From: Inhella crocodyli
GTDB taxonomy: Bacteria > Pseudomonadota > Gammaproteobacteria > Burkholderiales > Burkholderiaceae_C
Assembly: GCF_004004565.1 (NCBI RefSeq)
Contig: NZ_SACM01000001.1
Coordinates: 992,001-1,056,000 of the forward strand
Direction of reading: 5' to 3'
Length of the DNA: 64,000 bases
The notes below the pieces were generated by a model that saw nothing but the letters and a program-made list of their open reading frames with translations, had not been told where the DNA came from and searched no databases. Below, in pieces: positions 17,743 to 27,301 of the stretch; the stretch's first letter is position 1; each line of letters starts with the position of its first letter. The position numbers and the translations under genes are program-made.

Positions 17743-18819
17743 TCAGCGCACCGCGCCAAGCGCCGCCAGCGCAGCCAGGCTGTCATCGGGCCTCGGCAAA
17801 GGCTGGGGCTTGGCCTGCAACAAGACCTGGGTCAGCAATTCAACCGCCGTCTGCACGCGCCGCTGGCGAACATCAGCGTGCCGTTGGACCAAGCGCAAGG
17901 CCGCCTCCAAGTCCACCCGGGCCGTCTCGAACTGCCGGGACAACAGAGCCAGCCTTGCATTGAGGAGCCTGAGTTTCAGGTTTTCGCGCAAGAAAAACGA
18001 TTGCTCCGGAGTCTTGAGCATGGCGTCCGGATGCTCGATGCGGGTCACGCGCACCAAGCCTTTCACCTCGTCCCAGACCTCATCCCCTCGGACGCCCAGC
18101 CAGTGGCGCCAACGATCCCATGCGTCTTTCGGCTCGGCGGCCGGCGCCGCCGTCCGGTTGACCGGGCTTCGCGCAATGCGCTGGGGCTCATTCAACAAGG
18201 GCAAATCGTCGATGAGGCGAGACACCTCGTCCAAACGCAAGGCCAGCGTCGCCGCGTCCACGGTGCTGGCCGCCTTGACGCGGTCGAGGTCGCGCAGCAA
18301 GGCCCGGCGGACGCCTTCCAATCGGGGCTGTTTGTAGCGCTGCAAGCGCTCATCCCCCTGCCGCAGGGCCGTCAACAGCGGCTCGGTGCTGCCCACCAGG
18401 GCCGCTTGCTGGCTGGCCACCCGCAGGCTGGCCTCGAGGTCACCGACCACGTTCTCATCGCGCGAGCGCGAAAGCGCGCTGAGCAAGTCCTCCAGTTGTC
18501 CGCGCTGCAGAGCAACCTCGGCCAACTTGGCCTCGGCCAGCGCCAACTTGGCCGCCAAGTCCCGGACCTGCTCTTCCGTTTGCTTTGCCGACCCTTGGGC
18601 CGATTCGGCCAGGCCCTGACTGGTCGCCTGACGGCGCACCAACTCCTGCTCCAAGGCATTGAGCCGATTCTGCGCCTGCCATGCCAGTGCCCCGGATCCC
18701 AAGGCCATCACGGCCAACATCCCCAAGCCCAGGCTGGGCCACCAGGCGCGTCCAGTGGACAGGAAAGTCGACGACTCGGGCGCGTCGGCGGGGCGGTCTT
18801 CAGGGTGCATCGCGGGCAT
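17743..18819 (-). CDS. hemX: HemX-like membrane-anchored protein
   Basis: This 358-residue protein starts with about 28 polar residues, then one membrane segment (PSLGLGMLAVMALGSGALAW). A long coiled coil follows (ALEQELVRRQATSQGLAESAQ ... LAAKLALAEAKLAEVALQ), then a conserved C-terminal DUF513-type region (YKQPRLEGVRRALLRDLDRVK, WDRWRHWLG, FFLRENLKLRLLNARLALLSRQFETAR). The last block is diagnostic for proteobacterial HemX. Its function is unproven; gene order ties it to haem synthesis. There is a one-base gap to hemD and a two-base gap to hemY. Confidence 0.85.
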   Translation of the reverse strand: MPAMHPEDRPADAPESSTFLSTGRAWWPSLGLGMLAVMALGSGALAWQAQNRLNALEQELVRRQATSQGLAESAQGSAKQTEEQVRDLAAKLALAEAKLAEVALQRGQLEDLLSALSRSRDENVVGDLEASLRVASQQAALVGSTEPLLTALRQGDERLQRYKQPRLEGVRRALLRDLDRVKAASTVDAATLALRLDEVSRLIDDLPLLNEPQRIARSPVNRTAAPAAEPKDAWDRWRHWLGVRGDEVWDEVKGLVRVTRIEHPDAMLKTPEQSFFLRENLKLRLLNARLALLSRQFETARVDLEAALRLVQRHADVRQRRVQTAVELLTQVLLQAKPQPLPRPDDSLAALAALGAVR

Positions 18820-18820
18820 T

Positions 18821-19630
18821 CTAGGGAGCGGCAGGACCGCCTTGGCGGGGTACCGCGACGTGGAGGTGCCATGCGTCGGCCACGGCCTGAACCGTGGGCA
18901 ACACCTCGGTCACGCGAAGGCCTGCAGCGCGCGCCGCTGCCGCAATGCGCGGGTGCGTCGCCAGCACAGGCAGGGGCGGGAGTGGCCCAGCCAAGGTTTG
19001 CCAATGGCTGACGGCCTCGCTGCTGGAGAGCAGCCACAGGGGTTCGGGTTGTGCCGCCATCAAAGTTTGCAAGATTGCCGCTTGCTCCGCATTCGGCCGC
19101 GGGCACTGCCGCTGGTAGACCGCTTCGGCCTCGACGAACGCTCCGTCGGCCCGCAGGCGGTCGGCCAACCATTCGCGACCGCCCTGCCCGCGCAGGAGCA
19201 AAACCGCCTTGCCCGCCCAAGGCGCGAGCCGCTGCAGGATTGGCCAAAGGGCCTCCGAATCGAACTGTGCCCCATTGGATGGCGGCGACAGGACCTTGTG
19301 CGAGGGGACGCCAGCCGCCCTCAACGCTTCGGCGCTGCCGGGGCCCACGCATGCCGCCCACGCCCGCTCGGGCCAAACCTTCCCAGGTGGGCACGCCGCC
19401 ATCACCGCGGCCACTGCATTGGGACTGGCAAAGAAGACGAGGTCCACGTCCGGCAAGCGATGCCAGGCTCGGGTCAACGATTTGGGATCGTGAGCCGGGG
19501 CAATGTCGATCATGGGCCAGCCGACGACGGTCACTCCAAGGGCCGTCAACGCTTCTTGCCAAGCGGCTTGTTGGGCTGCCGGCCGCGTCAGCACCAAGGG
19601 AGGCTTGTCAGCCCAATGGGACACCGGCAT
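18821..19630 (-). CDS. hemD: Uroporphyrinogen-III synthase
   Basis: HemD closes and inverts ring D of hydroxymethylbilane to give uroporphyrinogen III. The 269-residue protein has the poorly conserved but recognisable two-lobe pattern: [16 protein letters not shown] at the N-terminus, [52 protein letters not shown], and the C-terminal [15 protein letters not shown]. The start at 19630 overlaps the end of hemC by 23 bases, the usual arrangement. Confidence 0.92.
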   Translation of the reverse strand: MPVSHWADKPPLVLTRPAAQQAAWQEALTALGVTVVGWPMIDIAPAHDPKSLTRAWHRLPDVDLVFFASPNAVAAVMAACPPGKVWPERAWAACVGPGSAEALRAAGVPSHKVLSPPSNGAQFDSEALWPILQRLAPWAGKAVLLLRGQGGREWLADRLRADGAFVEAEAVYQRQCPRPNAEQAAILQTLMAAQPEPLWLLSSSEAVSHWQTLAGPLPPLPVLATHPRIAAAARAAGLRVTEVLPTVQAVADAWHLHVAVPRQGGPAAP

Positions 19631-20525
19631 CCCGCAGTTGTTGGGCCACCGTCTCGCCCAAAGACTCCGCGCCGTCCAGCCCGCTCACCTCGGCGTCGGC
19701 TTCCGCTTGCCACAGGCGCGGACCGGCGGGGAGCAGCGCGCCGAACACGGCGCGCAGATGCAATCGCTCGCCCTGCCAATGCGCGTGGGCAGCCAGTGGC
19801 ACGCTGCAGCTGCCCCCCAGCGCCCGCGACACCGCCCGCTCGGCCCCGCAGGCCCACGACGTGGCTCGATCGACCAAGGGCCCCAATGCGGAGATCAGAT
19901 CGGTGCGCGACGCCAACACCTCGATCCCCAACGCCCCCTGCCCAGCGCAAGGCAGCATCTCATCCACCTCGAACGCCGATCGCACGCGGCTTGCCAACCC
20001 CAATCGAACCAGGCCGGCTCGGGCCAACACGATGCCGGCGTACTCCCCGTCGTCCAGTTTTCGCAAGCGGGTGTCCAAGTTGCCACGCAAAGGCTGAACG
20101 TCGAGGTCGGGACGTCGGGCCAGCAGTTGCACCTGCCGACGCAGGCTGCTGGTGCCAACCCGCACCCCCGACGGAAGGTCCTCCAGACGCGCAAACTCAG
20201 GACTGACCCACGCATCGCGCGGATCTTCCCGAGTCATCACCGCAGCCAAGGCGTACCCGTCTGGCAGGTCCATCGGCACGTCCTTGAGGGAGTGGACCGC
20301 CAAATCCGCCTCGCCCCTGGCCAGCGCCAGCTCCAACTCCTTGACGAACAGGCCTTTGCCCCCCACCTTGGACAGGCTGCGGTCCAAGATCTCATCGCCG
20401 CGGGTGCTCAACGGCAGCAAGGTGACGCGGGCGCCAAGTTCGGATTCCAGGCGGGCTTTCACGTGTTCGGCTTGCCACAGGGCCAAGCGGCTTTGGCGGG
20501 TGGCAATCTTCAAGGTCATCGTCAT
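19608..20525 (-). CDS. hemC: Hydroxymethylbilane synthase (porphobilinogen deaminase)
   Basis: HemC polymerises four porphobilinogens into hydroxymethylbilane. The 305-residue protein shows [54 protein letters not shown], the [13 protein letters not shown] substrate-binding strand, and the dipyrromethane cofactor Cys240 in [12 protein letters not shown]. Two neighbouring ATGs (20525 and 20519) are both plausible. The gene heads the hem cluster and is divergent from ppc across 118 bp that contain a near-perfect palindrome. Confidence 0.96.
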   Translation of the reverse strand: MTMTLKIATRQSRLALWQAEHVKARLESELGARVTLLPLSTRGDEILDRSLSKVGGKGLFVKELELALARGEADLAVHSLKDVPMDLPDGYALAAVMTREDPRDAWVSPEFARLEDLPSGVRVGTSSLRRQVQLLARRPDLDVQPLRGNLDTRLRKLDDGEYAGIVLARAGLVRLGLASRVRSAFEVDEMLPCAGQGALGIEVLASRTDLISALGPLVDRATSWACGAERAVSRALGGSCSVPLAAHAHWQGERLHLRAVFGALLPAGPRLWQAEADAEVSGLDGAESLGETVAQQLRDAGVPLG

Positions 20526-20592
20526 GGGCCTCACTCTAGCTTTCCCACGAAGCCAGCCCCCACGCCGGAGACGAAACTCAATCGTCAAATAG

Positions 20593-20609
20593 ATGTAACC
20601 CGGTTACAT
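20593..20609. promoter_or_regulatory. 17-bp palindrome, possible operator between hemC and ppc
   Basis: Arms ATGTAACC and GGTTACAT are perfectly complementary around a single central base. The element lies about 68 bp upstream of hemC and 35 bp upstream of ppc, where a dimeric regulator could control either gene. The sequence is of the general TetR/LacI/GntR operator size, but I cannot assign a regulator. Confidence 0.5.
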
Positions 20610-20643
20610 TGGCACTGCGTTTGTCTCAGATCAAGCCCCAACC

Positions 20644-23475
20644 ATGCCCCGCGCCAAGTCCCCAGTGCCGCCCGCCCCTGTCGCTGACAAGGAGCAACCG
20701 CTTCGCCACGACATTCGCCTGCTGGGCCGTCTGTTGGGCGAAGTGATTCGCGACCAAGAAGGTCGCGAATCGTTCGAGTTGGTGGAGCGAATCCGTCAAC
20801 TGTCGGTGGCCTGGAAGCGGGGGCAAGACGCCGCGGCCGGCAAGCAAATCGACAAACTGCTCAAGGGCCTGTCCAGCCAACAAGCGGTGATGGTGATCCG
20901 GGCCTTCAGCTACTTTTCGCACTTGGCCAACATCGCCGAAGACCGCCACCATGTCCGCCGCCGCGAGCATCACGAACGCGAAGGGCATGTCCAAGCCGGT
21001 TCCTTGGCCTACAGCCTGGAGCAGCTGCACCAAGCCGGCGTTCGCCCCGCTGAAATCGGGCAATTGCTTGAACGCGCCCACATCGCCCCCGTTCTGACGG
21101 CACACCCAACCGAAGTGCAGCGCAAGAGCATCTTGGACGCCGAGCGCGCGGTCGCGGAACTGATTGCCGAACGCGATGGCCTGGTTTTGGAGCGCGACCT
21201 GCGCCGCAACGAGGACGCTTTGCGGGCAAGGATCACGCAGCTTTGGCAAACCCGCATGCTCCGCTACAGCAAGCTGACCGTGGCGGACGAAATCGAGAAC
21301 GCGCTGTCGTATTACCCGGTCACGTTCCTGCGCGAGATCCCGCGCTTGTACGCCGAGTTGGAAGAAGCCCTCCCCGCCTTGAAGGGCGCCGAACTGCCTG
21401 CCTTCTTGCGCATGGGTCACTGGATCGGGGGAGACCGCGACGGCAACCCCAATGTCGGCGCCGCCACCATGCGCCATGCACTGCGTCGGCAGGCCGAAGT
21501 GGCCTTGCGGCACTACCTGACGGAACTGCACGAACTGGGGGCCGAGCTGAGCATCTCGGCCCGGTTGACCACCATCACCCCGGAGATGCAAGCACTGGCA
21601 GAGCGCAGCCCCGATCAGAACGCGCACCGCATGGACGAGCCGTACCGCCGTGCGCTCACGGGCATGTATGCACGCCTTGCGGCCACGCTGCACGACTTGA
21701 CAGGCACCGAAGCGCTTCGGCATGCCGTCGCGCCCCAAGACCCCTACCCGTCTCCCGAGGCCTTGCTTGCCGACCTGCGCACGATCGAGGCCAGCCTGCG
21801 ATCGCACCACGCCCAGGCGCTGATTGGGCAGCGTTTGGCACCCTTGATGCGTGCTGTGCAAGTCTTCGGCTTTCACCTGGCCACCCTGGACCTGCGACAA
21901 AGCAGCGACCAGCACGAAGCCGTCGTGGCGGAACTGCTGGCCGTGGCACGGATTGAGCCCGCGTACAGCGAGCTGGACGAAACCGGCAAGCGCACTCTCT
22001 TGCTGAGACTGCTGCAAGAGGCCCGCCCGCTGCGCGTGGTGGGGGCTCAGTACAGCGAGCGCTCGCTCGGGGAGATGGCCGTGTTCGAGGCGGCACAAGA
22101 AGCGCTGCAGCGCTACGGACGCGAGGCCATCCGTCACTACATCATTTCGCACACAGAGTCCGTGAGCGACCTGCTCGAAGTGCTGATCCTGGCCAAAGAA
22201 GCCGGCTTGCTCACGGGAAGCCTGGGCTTGGGCGCCCGTTGCAGCCTCATCGTCAGTCCGCTGTTCGAAACCATCGGAGACCTGCGCGAGGCGGCCGCCA
22301 TCATGGAGGCCTTCTATGCCCTGCCGGGCATCGCCGACATGGTGCGCGACAGTGGCAACGAGCAGGACATCATGCTCGGCTACAGCGACAGCAACAAAGA
22401 CGGCGGCGTCTTCACCAGCAACTGGGAGCTGTACCGGGCCGAGTTGGCCTTGGTCGCGCTGTTCGACGGCCTTCGGGCCCGGCAGGGTGGCCCCACCTTG
22501 CGCTTGTTCCACGGCCGTGGCGGCACGGTGGGACGGGGAGGTGGCCCCAGCTACCAAGCCATCCTGGCCCAACCTCCGGGTACCGTCAACGGCCAAATCC
22601 GGCTGACCGAGCAGGGCGAGGTCATCGCATCGAAGTACGCCAACCCCGACATCGGCCGCCGCAACTTGGAAACCTTGGTGGCCGCCACGCTGGAGGCCAG
22701 CCTCTTGCACCCCACCCAAGCGGCGCCCAAGCCCTTCTTGGAGGCGGCACAAACCCTGTCGGATGCCAGCTTCGCGGCCTACCGCCACCTGGTCTACGAA
22801 ACCCCAGGCTTCGCCGACTACTTCTTCGCGGCGACTCCCATCCGGGAAATCGCCGAACTCAACATCGGGTCGCGGCCCGCCAAACGCCCGGGCAGCGGCG
22901 GTGGCGCCAAGGCCATCGAAGGCCTGCGCGCCATTCCTTGGGGCTTCAGCTGGGGCCAGAGCCGCGTGGCCTTGCCCGGCTGGTGCGGATTTGGGTCGGC
23001 GGTTCAACACTTCTTGGGCGACCCCGAGTCGCCTGCCCACGGCAAGCGTCTGGCCCTGCTGCGCAAGATGCACAAGCAGTGGCCGTTCTTCCGCACGCTG
23101 CTGTCGAACTTGGACATGGTGCTGGCCAAAACCGACCTGGGACTCGCCGCCCGGTACGTCGATCTCGTCGAAGACAAGAAACTGGGCAAGCGCATCTTTG
23201 CGGCCATTCAAGCGGAGTACGACGCCACGCAGCAGGCCTTGACCGACATCACGGGCCAACGGCAGCGACTGGCCAGCAACGCGGCTCTGGCTCGCTCCAT
23301 TGCGCATCGCTTCCCCTACATCGAACCCCTGAACCACCTGCAGGTGGAGTTGATGCGTCGCTACCGGGCCATGCCACCTGCGGACCGGCAAGACCCCGAC
23401 AAGGTGGAACGGCTACAGCGGGGCATCCACCTCTCCATCAACGGGGTGGCGGCTGGCCTGCGAAACACAGGTTGA
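20644..23475 (+). CDS. ppc: Phosphoenolpyruvate carboxylase
   Basis: Ppc carboxylates PEP to oxaloacetate to refill the TCA cycle. The 943-residue protein has the catalytic His154 in [13 protein letters not shown], the [15 protein letters not shown] signature, [13 protein letters not shown], the glycine-rich [15 protein letters not shown] loop, and the C-terminal [13 protein letters not shown] that lines the active site. The allosteric/PEP-binding [11 protein letters not shown] is also present. The first 20 residues are a low-complexity Pro/Ala stretch ahead of [16 protein letters not shown]. It is a single-gene unit divergent from hemC. Confidence 0.97.
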   Translation: MPRAKSPVPPAPVADKEQPLRHDIRLLGRLLGEVIRDQEGRESFELVERIRQLSVAWKRGQDAAAGKQIDKLLKGLSSQQAVMVIRAFSYFSHLANIAEDRHHVRRREHHEREGHVQAGSLAYSLEQLHQAGVRPAEIGQLLERAHIAPVLTAHPTEVQRKSILDAERAVAELIAERDGLVLERDLRRNEDALRARITQLWQTRMLRYSKLTVADEIENALSYYPVTFLREIPRLYAELEEALPALKGAELPAFLRMGHWIGGDRDGNPNVGAATMRHALRRQAEVALRHYLTELHELGAELSISARLTTITPEMQALAERSPDQNAHRMDEPYRRALTGMYARLAATLHDLTGTEALRHAVAPQDPYPSPEALLADLRTIEASLRSHHAQALIGQRLAPLMRAVQVFGFHLATLDLRQSSDQHEAVVAELLAVARIEPAYSELDETGKRTLLLRLLQEARPLRVVGAQYSERSLGEMAVFEAAQEALQRYGREAIRHYIISHTESVSDLLEVLILAKEAGLLTGSLGLGARCSLIVSPLFETIGDLREAAAIMEAFYALPGIADMVRDSGNEQDIMLGYSDSNKDGGVFTSNWELYRAELALVALFDGLRARQGGPTLRLFHGRGGTVGRGGGPSYQAILAQPPGTVNGQIRLTEQGEVIASKYANPDIGRRNLETLVAATLEASLLHPTQAAPKPFLEAAQTLSDASFAAYRHLVYETPGFADYFFAATPIREIAELNIGSRPAKRPGSGGGAKAIEGLRAIPWGFSWGQSRVALPGWCGFGSAVQHFLGDPESPAHGKRLALLRKMHKQWPFFRTLLSNLDMVLAKTDLGLAARYVDLVEDKKLGKRIFAAIQAEYDATQQALTDITGQRQRLASNAALARSIAHRFPYIEPLNHLQVELMRRYRAMPPADRQDPDKVERLQRGIHLSINGVAAGLRNTG

Positions 23476-23549
23476 CAACGCAAGGGGGGCCTGCTGCGTT
23501 ACGCTGGCTCTCACTTTGTTAGCGCCGCCACCTCGGCGGCCCCTCGCCC

Positions 23550-23987
23550 ATGAAATCACTCCCCATGGCCGCCGCCAGCTTGCTGATGGCACTCGTCAGT
23601 TCCGTCCACGCCACCGACGTGGGCGTCTCGATCTCCATCAGCCAACCGGGCGTCTACGGCCGGATCGACATCGGGCGATACCCCCAGCCTGTGCTGGTCC
23701 AAACCCAGCCGGTGATCGTCCAACGGGGGCCACGCGTTCTCGAGCCCGTGTACCTCTGGGTGCCGCCCGGGCACCAGAAGAACTGGCACAAGCACTGCGG
23801 GCGCTACAACGCCTGCGGGGTGCCGGTGTACTTCGTCCAAGAGCGTTGGTACCAGGACCACGTGGCGCAGGGCGGCCGACGCGATCGCGACGGCTGGGAC
23901 GACCGGGATGAGGGCAACGAACGTCGCGGTGGCCGCGGACATGGCCACGACAAATCGGGCAAAGGGCACGGCAAGGGCCACGACTGA
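23550..23987 (+). CDS. Small secreted protein of unknown function
   Basis: The 145-residue product begins with a clear Sec signal peptide (MKSLPMAAASLLMALVSSVHA, cleavage after Ala21). A mature part with VGVSISISQPGVYGRIDIGRYPQPVLVQ follows, then the YLWVPPGHQKNWHKHCGRYNACGVPVYFVQERWYQ block with two Cys that could form a disulfide. The last 40 residues are highly charged and rich in Asp, Arg, Gly and His (GHGHDKSGKGHGKGHD). The VYLWVPPGHQKNW block recalls small periplasmic proteins common in Burkholderiales, but no function is established. The tail may bind metal or nucleic acid or be disordered. A second ATG lies four codons into the signal peptide. Confidence 0.75.
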   Translation: MKSLPMAAASLLMALVSSVHATDVGVSISISQPGVYGRIDIGRYPQPVLVQTQPVIVQRGPRVLEPVYLWVPPGHQKNWHKHCGRYNACGVPVYFVQERWYQDHVAQGGRRDRDGWDDRDEGNERRGGRGHGHDKSGKGHGKGHD

Positions 23988-24060
23988 GCCTCGCGTGATG
24001 CCGGTGGGCCGCTGGCAATGCGGACCACCCTGGATCAAGGTCCCAGGGTGCGCTGAGGGG

Positions 24061-25782
24061 TCAAAGCCGGGTGAGGCGCTGCTTGCCGCGCCGCTTGCCT
24101 TCGTACATGGCTGCATCGGCGCGTTGCAGAAGGTGGTTGGGGTCGCTGCCGTCCAGGGGCGCCAGCGCATACCCGATGGTGGCACCGACCCGCACACTCA
24201 GCCCCTCTAGGTCGTAGGGCAGCTGAAAGGTCGCTAGCAACTCCTCGCCCAATCTTTGGGCGTGCTGCTCATTGGCCAAGCCTTTGGCCAAGACCACGAA
24301 CTCATCCCCCCCCAAGCGGGCCACGATGTCGGCCACGCGCAAGAGCTCGCGCAAGCGCGCGGACACCGCGACCAGCAGGCGATCCCCGACCTCGTGGCCA
24401 AACTCGTCATTGACGGGCTTGAAGCCGTCAAGATCGATCAGGTACACGGCGGTGATGGGTGCAGCTTGGCCCACTGGCAAAGACTCGCTCAATGCAGCCT
24501 GCAGCCCCCGGCGGTTGGGCAATCCCGTCAATGCGTCGGTGGCGGCCATGCTCAAGGCATGGTCGCGTTCGTGGGCCGCTCGCAGCGCCTGCTCGTGCAC
24601 CGCGTTCAACCGAAGCGCGAGCACGCGCAAGAAAAGCAGCATGTCCAGCGTCGTGCCGATCTGGAACGAATGCAAGGTCCAAGCATTCGCGGGCACAACG
24701 CCTCGGATCACCAGCACCATGATCGTGGTGGTGATGAAGTAGCCCAGCCAGGCCACGATGAAGTACCAGCCCACGCTGTCGCCCCGGCGAGCCCGTCGCA
24801 CGGCCCCGGGCAAGCCCATCAAGGCGGGCGCCAGCCCGACGGTGCCGATGACCTTGCTGACCACGTGAACGTCGACCCAACCCACGGCATAGGCCCAACC
24901 GACCAAGGCCAAGAAGGCCGCCCCGCCCTTCATGACCGGGCTAAACCAGCGGTGCTGCTCCGGCTCGCGCAAGACCTCTTCGACGAACAGGAACGTGCCC
25001 GCCGAGGCCATCAAGGCTGCCAAGCCAGCCAGGTGCAACTCGAACCAAAACACGTCGGTCCACAGGTACTGCGCCCCGATGCCGAACTGAACGATCGAGA
25101 ACATCACGCCGCCCCCAATGAGAACGGCGTACTTGATGAGCAGCGCCTCCCTCAGGGTCAGCCACTGGGCCAAGCTGTAGCAAATCAGGCAAACGCCCAA
25201 CCCCACCAGCAGGCCCTGCAGCATTTGCTCCCGCAGGGCTCGGGCCAAAAACACCGACTCCTTGCTGAGCGTCATTGGCACGATCATCCCGCCCAAGGTT
25301 TCAACGCGAAGCCACAACTCGTGCGACTGACCGGGCCGCAGTTGCAACTCCACCGCGTGGGAGCGGCTCGGCATGGGGCGGTCGGCGGCCAGTTGGGTGT
25401 TGCCCAGGCGTGCCTGCTGGAGCACCTGCCCTTCAGCACTGATGACGTAGACGTCCATGCGATTGAGGACGGCGTAGTCCACGTCGAAGACCCAGCGCCC
25501 GTCCGAGGCCGCAGACACCGCCAAGGGCACCCGCATCCACACCGCATCACGGCGGTGGCCAAGGGTCGATGCCGCCGTGGTCGGCACGGTGAACTCTGCT
25601 ACGCGCTGCCTGGCCTCGGCCACGGTCATGCTTTTGCCTGGATCGCTCAGGACCGTCACGGCCGACCACACGTTGACCTCGCGATGCTGGTCGTCCAAGG
25701 TCAGCCCCGCGGCCTTGGCAGGCGCCCAGGCCCCCAGGAGCCACAAGGCCAGAACGCATGCAAGCTCAAGTACGCGTCGCAT
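24061..25782 (-). CDS. 7TMR-DISM diguanylate cyclase
   Basis: This 573-residue membrane protein has a signal peptide (about 1-24) and a periplasmic DISM-type beta domain (about 30-185, with AVWMRVPLAVSAASDGRWVFDVDYAVLNRMDVYV). Seven transmembrane helices follow (about 188-395), then a short coiled coil and a GGDEF domain (DALTGLPNRRGL, LIDLDGFKPVNDEFGHEVGDRLL, RLGGDEF). The I-site RxxD (RVAD) precedes the active loop, so feedback inhibition is expected. It probably senses a periplasmic ligand and makes c-di-GMP. Its start overlaps the end of the upstream oxygenase-like gene by 17 bases, so the two are coupled. Confidence 0.93.
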   Translation of the reverse strand: MRRVLELACVLALWLLGAWAPAKAAGLTLDDQHREVNVWSAVTVLSDPGKSMTVAEARQRVAEFTVPTTAASTLGHRRDAVWMRVPLAVSAASDGRWVFDVDYAVLNRMDVYVISAEGQVLQQARLGNTQLAADRPMPSRSHAVELQLRPGQSHELWLRVETLGGMIVPMTLSKESVFLARALREQMLQGLLVGLGVCLICYSLAQWLTLREALLIKYAVLIGGGVMFSIVQFGIGAQYLWTDVFWFELHLAGLAALMASAGTFLFVEEVLREPEQHRWFSPVMKGGAAFLALVGWAYAVGWVDVHVVSKVIGTVGLAPALMGLPGAVRRARRGDSVGWYFIVAWLGYFITTTIMVLVIRGVVPANAWTLHSFQIGTTLDMLLFLRVLALRLNAVHEQALRAAHERDHALSMAATDALTGLPNRRGLQAALSESLPVGQAAPITAVYLIDLDGFKPVNDEFGHEVGDRLLVAVSARLRELLRVADIVARLGGDEFVVLAKGLANEQHAQRLGEELLATFQLPYDLEGLSVRVGATIGYALAPLDGSDPNHLLQRADAAMYEGKRRGKQRLTRL

Positions 25783-27190
25783 GCCAGGCCCCAGGCACCG
25801 TGAATTGGTCTTCGAGCGCGTTCACCCACGCCGGCGCGCGGACGTCGTGCCCCCAGGCGCCCACGGTGCCATGCATTTGCTGCAGCACCCCATCGGGCAG
25901 GCGCAGGGGCCGGGTTTGGTCCATCAAGAGGCCACTCAAGAGGTGGTACCCCAGCACCCTGCCGACCATGCGGGACAAGGAAAAGTCCGGCCGGAACCAG
26001 CGGCCGAGGACATCGAGGCCACGCGCCAGCATGAGCGCCGCAGCGAAGGTCCATCGGGAACTGAGCGGAACGGGAAACTCCTGCCCCAGGCCGATGTCGG
26101 CCGCGCTGCGCGAACCGCACAAGCGTCGCGTCATCAACACGGGCCACGGCTTGGCCACCCGCCAAGGAATGACACGGGCCATGCACGCCATCAACGCGCG
26201 GCCCAAGGGCCCACGGGGATCGGGGGCCACCGACGACTGACGTCGACCTCGTTGCTGCAGCAGGGCAAACAGGGCCTGGGCGTCGTCCATCCCTTGCGCC
26301 ATCAAGCCGGGTTGAACCCCGACCAAGGCGCCCATCACGTTCCAGGCATGCAAGACGGCCGCCTCATCGGCCGGGCGGTGAGGCACCCCCAAGCTGTGAA
26401 GTCCGCGGAGGATGACGTAGCCGAAGGTCAGCAGCGTGTAGGCCAATTCTTCCTGGTTGCAGGGCAGCCCCAGGGCCCGATTCGGCCAGCCACGTCCCAC
26501 CAAACTCGCCACGAAGCTTTGCGAGGGGTCCAGTGCAAGTTCCTGGAAGGCCATGGGTTGCAACTCGCGCGACCGAGCACCGGCGGGCGCCCCCCGCAAG
26601 ATCAAGTGCCGCACCATGGCATGGATCAAGCGCACTTTCAGCACCTGCGCCCGACCCGACCCCGTGGGTGACACCAGGCCTCCGCGCATCATGACCGGGA
26701 AGATCATGGCCGCCGTGGCGCGAATGCGGTGCTCGGTGCGGGCCTCCAATTGGCCCGTGGTGTGCAGAACCTCGGCCAAGTCAGGCACCACGTAGCACTC
26801 GGGCAAGCTGGCGCAGAAGAGCAGCAAGCAGGACAGCGCGCCTTCCTCGAAGAACAAGGCCTCAGCTCGCTCGATGAGTTCGGGCCGCGCCCAGGACGGC
26901 AGCGCCTGCGTCTGCAGCAGGTACTCGCCCAGCACCTCGGCCACCGCCTCCGGCGTGCCAGCGGGCGCCTGCCAATGCGCTACATCCGCGTTGGTGCACC
27001 AAGAACTCACCGCGGCATTGATCTCGGCGACACGCCGCTGGAGCGACGTCAAGGCCGACGCCACCGGCAGATCGACATCGCTGGCGTCCCGCCAACAGGG
27101 CGCCAGCAGCCGCTCAATGGCGGCGTCGGCAACGGGATCGGCTTCGAAGCGTGCGCGATCGAGCGCAGCGTCGTCGGGCAATTGGGTCAT
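25766..27190 (-). CDS. MpaB/rubber-oxygenase-like (DUF2236) protein
   Basis: This 474-residue protein from the ATG at 27190 resembles the DUF2236 family, which includes the latex-clearing b-type haem oxygenases and fungal MpaB. Visible hallmarks are ELIERAEALFFEEGALSCLLLFCASLPECY, LEARTEHRIRATAAMIFPVMM and the conserved VRLIHAMVRH helix (His190 is the candidate haem-iron ligand). The later NQEELAYTLLTFGYVILRGLHSLGV block with HRPADEAAVLHAWNVMGALVG is also typical. No signal peptide is evident. Substrate is unknown. It overlaps the downstream 7TM diguanylate cyclase by 17 bases. The family call rests on motif spacing read by eye, so an alternative uncharacterised helical family is possible. 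Confidence 0.62.
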   Translation of the reverse strand: MTQLPDDAALDRARFEADPVADAAIERLLAPCWRDASDVDLPVASALTSLQRRVAEINAAVSSWCTNADVAHWQAPAGTPEAVAEVLGEYLLQTQALPSWARPELIERAEALFFEEGALSCLLLFCASLPECYVVPDLAEVLHTTGQLEARTEHRIRATAAMIFPVMMRGGLVSPTGSGRAQVLKVRLIHAMVRHLILRGAPAGARSRELQPMAFQELALDPSQSFVASLVGRGWPNRALGLPCNQEELAYTLLTFGYVILRGLHSLGVPHRPADEAAVLHAWNVMGALVGVQPGLMAQGMDDAQALFALLQQRGRRQSSVAPDPRGPLGRALMACMARVIPWRVAKPWPVLMTRRLCGSRSAADIGLGQEFPVPLSSRWTFAAALMLARGLDVLGRWFRPDFSLSRMVGRVLGYHLLSGLLMDQTRPLRLPDGVLQQMHGTVGAWGHDVRAPAWVNALEDQFTVPGAWHATRT

Positions 27191-27301
27191 GTCACGGCCA
27201 GCACATTGGGCGCTGGCCACCACACAGGCATCCACGCGCAGAGCGCTGGATTATGAAAAGACCCGCGCGCCATCGACCTGGGGGTCTGCCCTGGGGGCGG
27301 A

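Noticed and set aside
20626-23391. A 921-codon open frame on the minus strand
   Set aside because: It is antisense to ppc. Long antisense frames are expected in high-GC coding DNA; the ppc frame has complete catalytic motifs.
24024-24054. Hairpin between the small secreted protein gene and the 7TM cyclase
   Set aside because: CACCCTGG/CCCAGGGTG pairs with a bulge but has no T-tract on either strand, so it is not called as a terminator.
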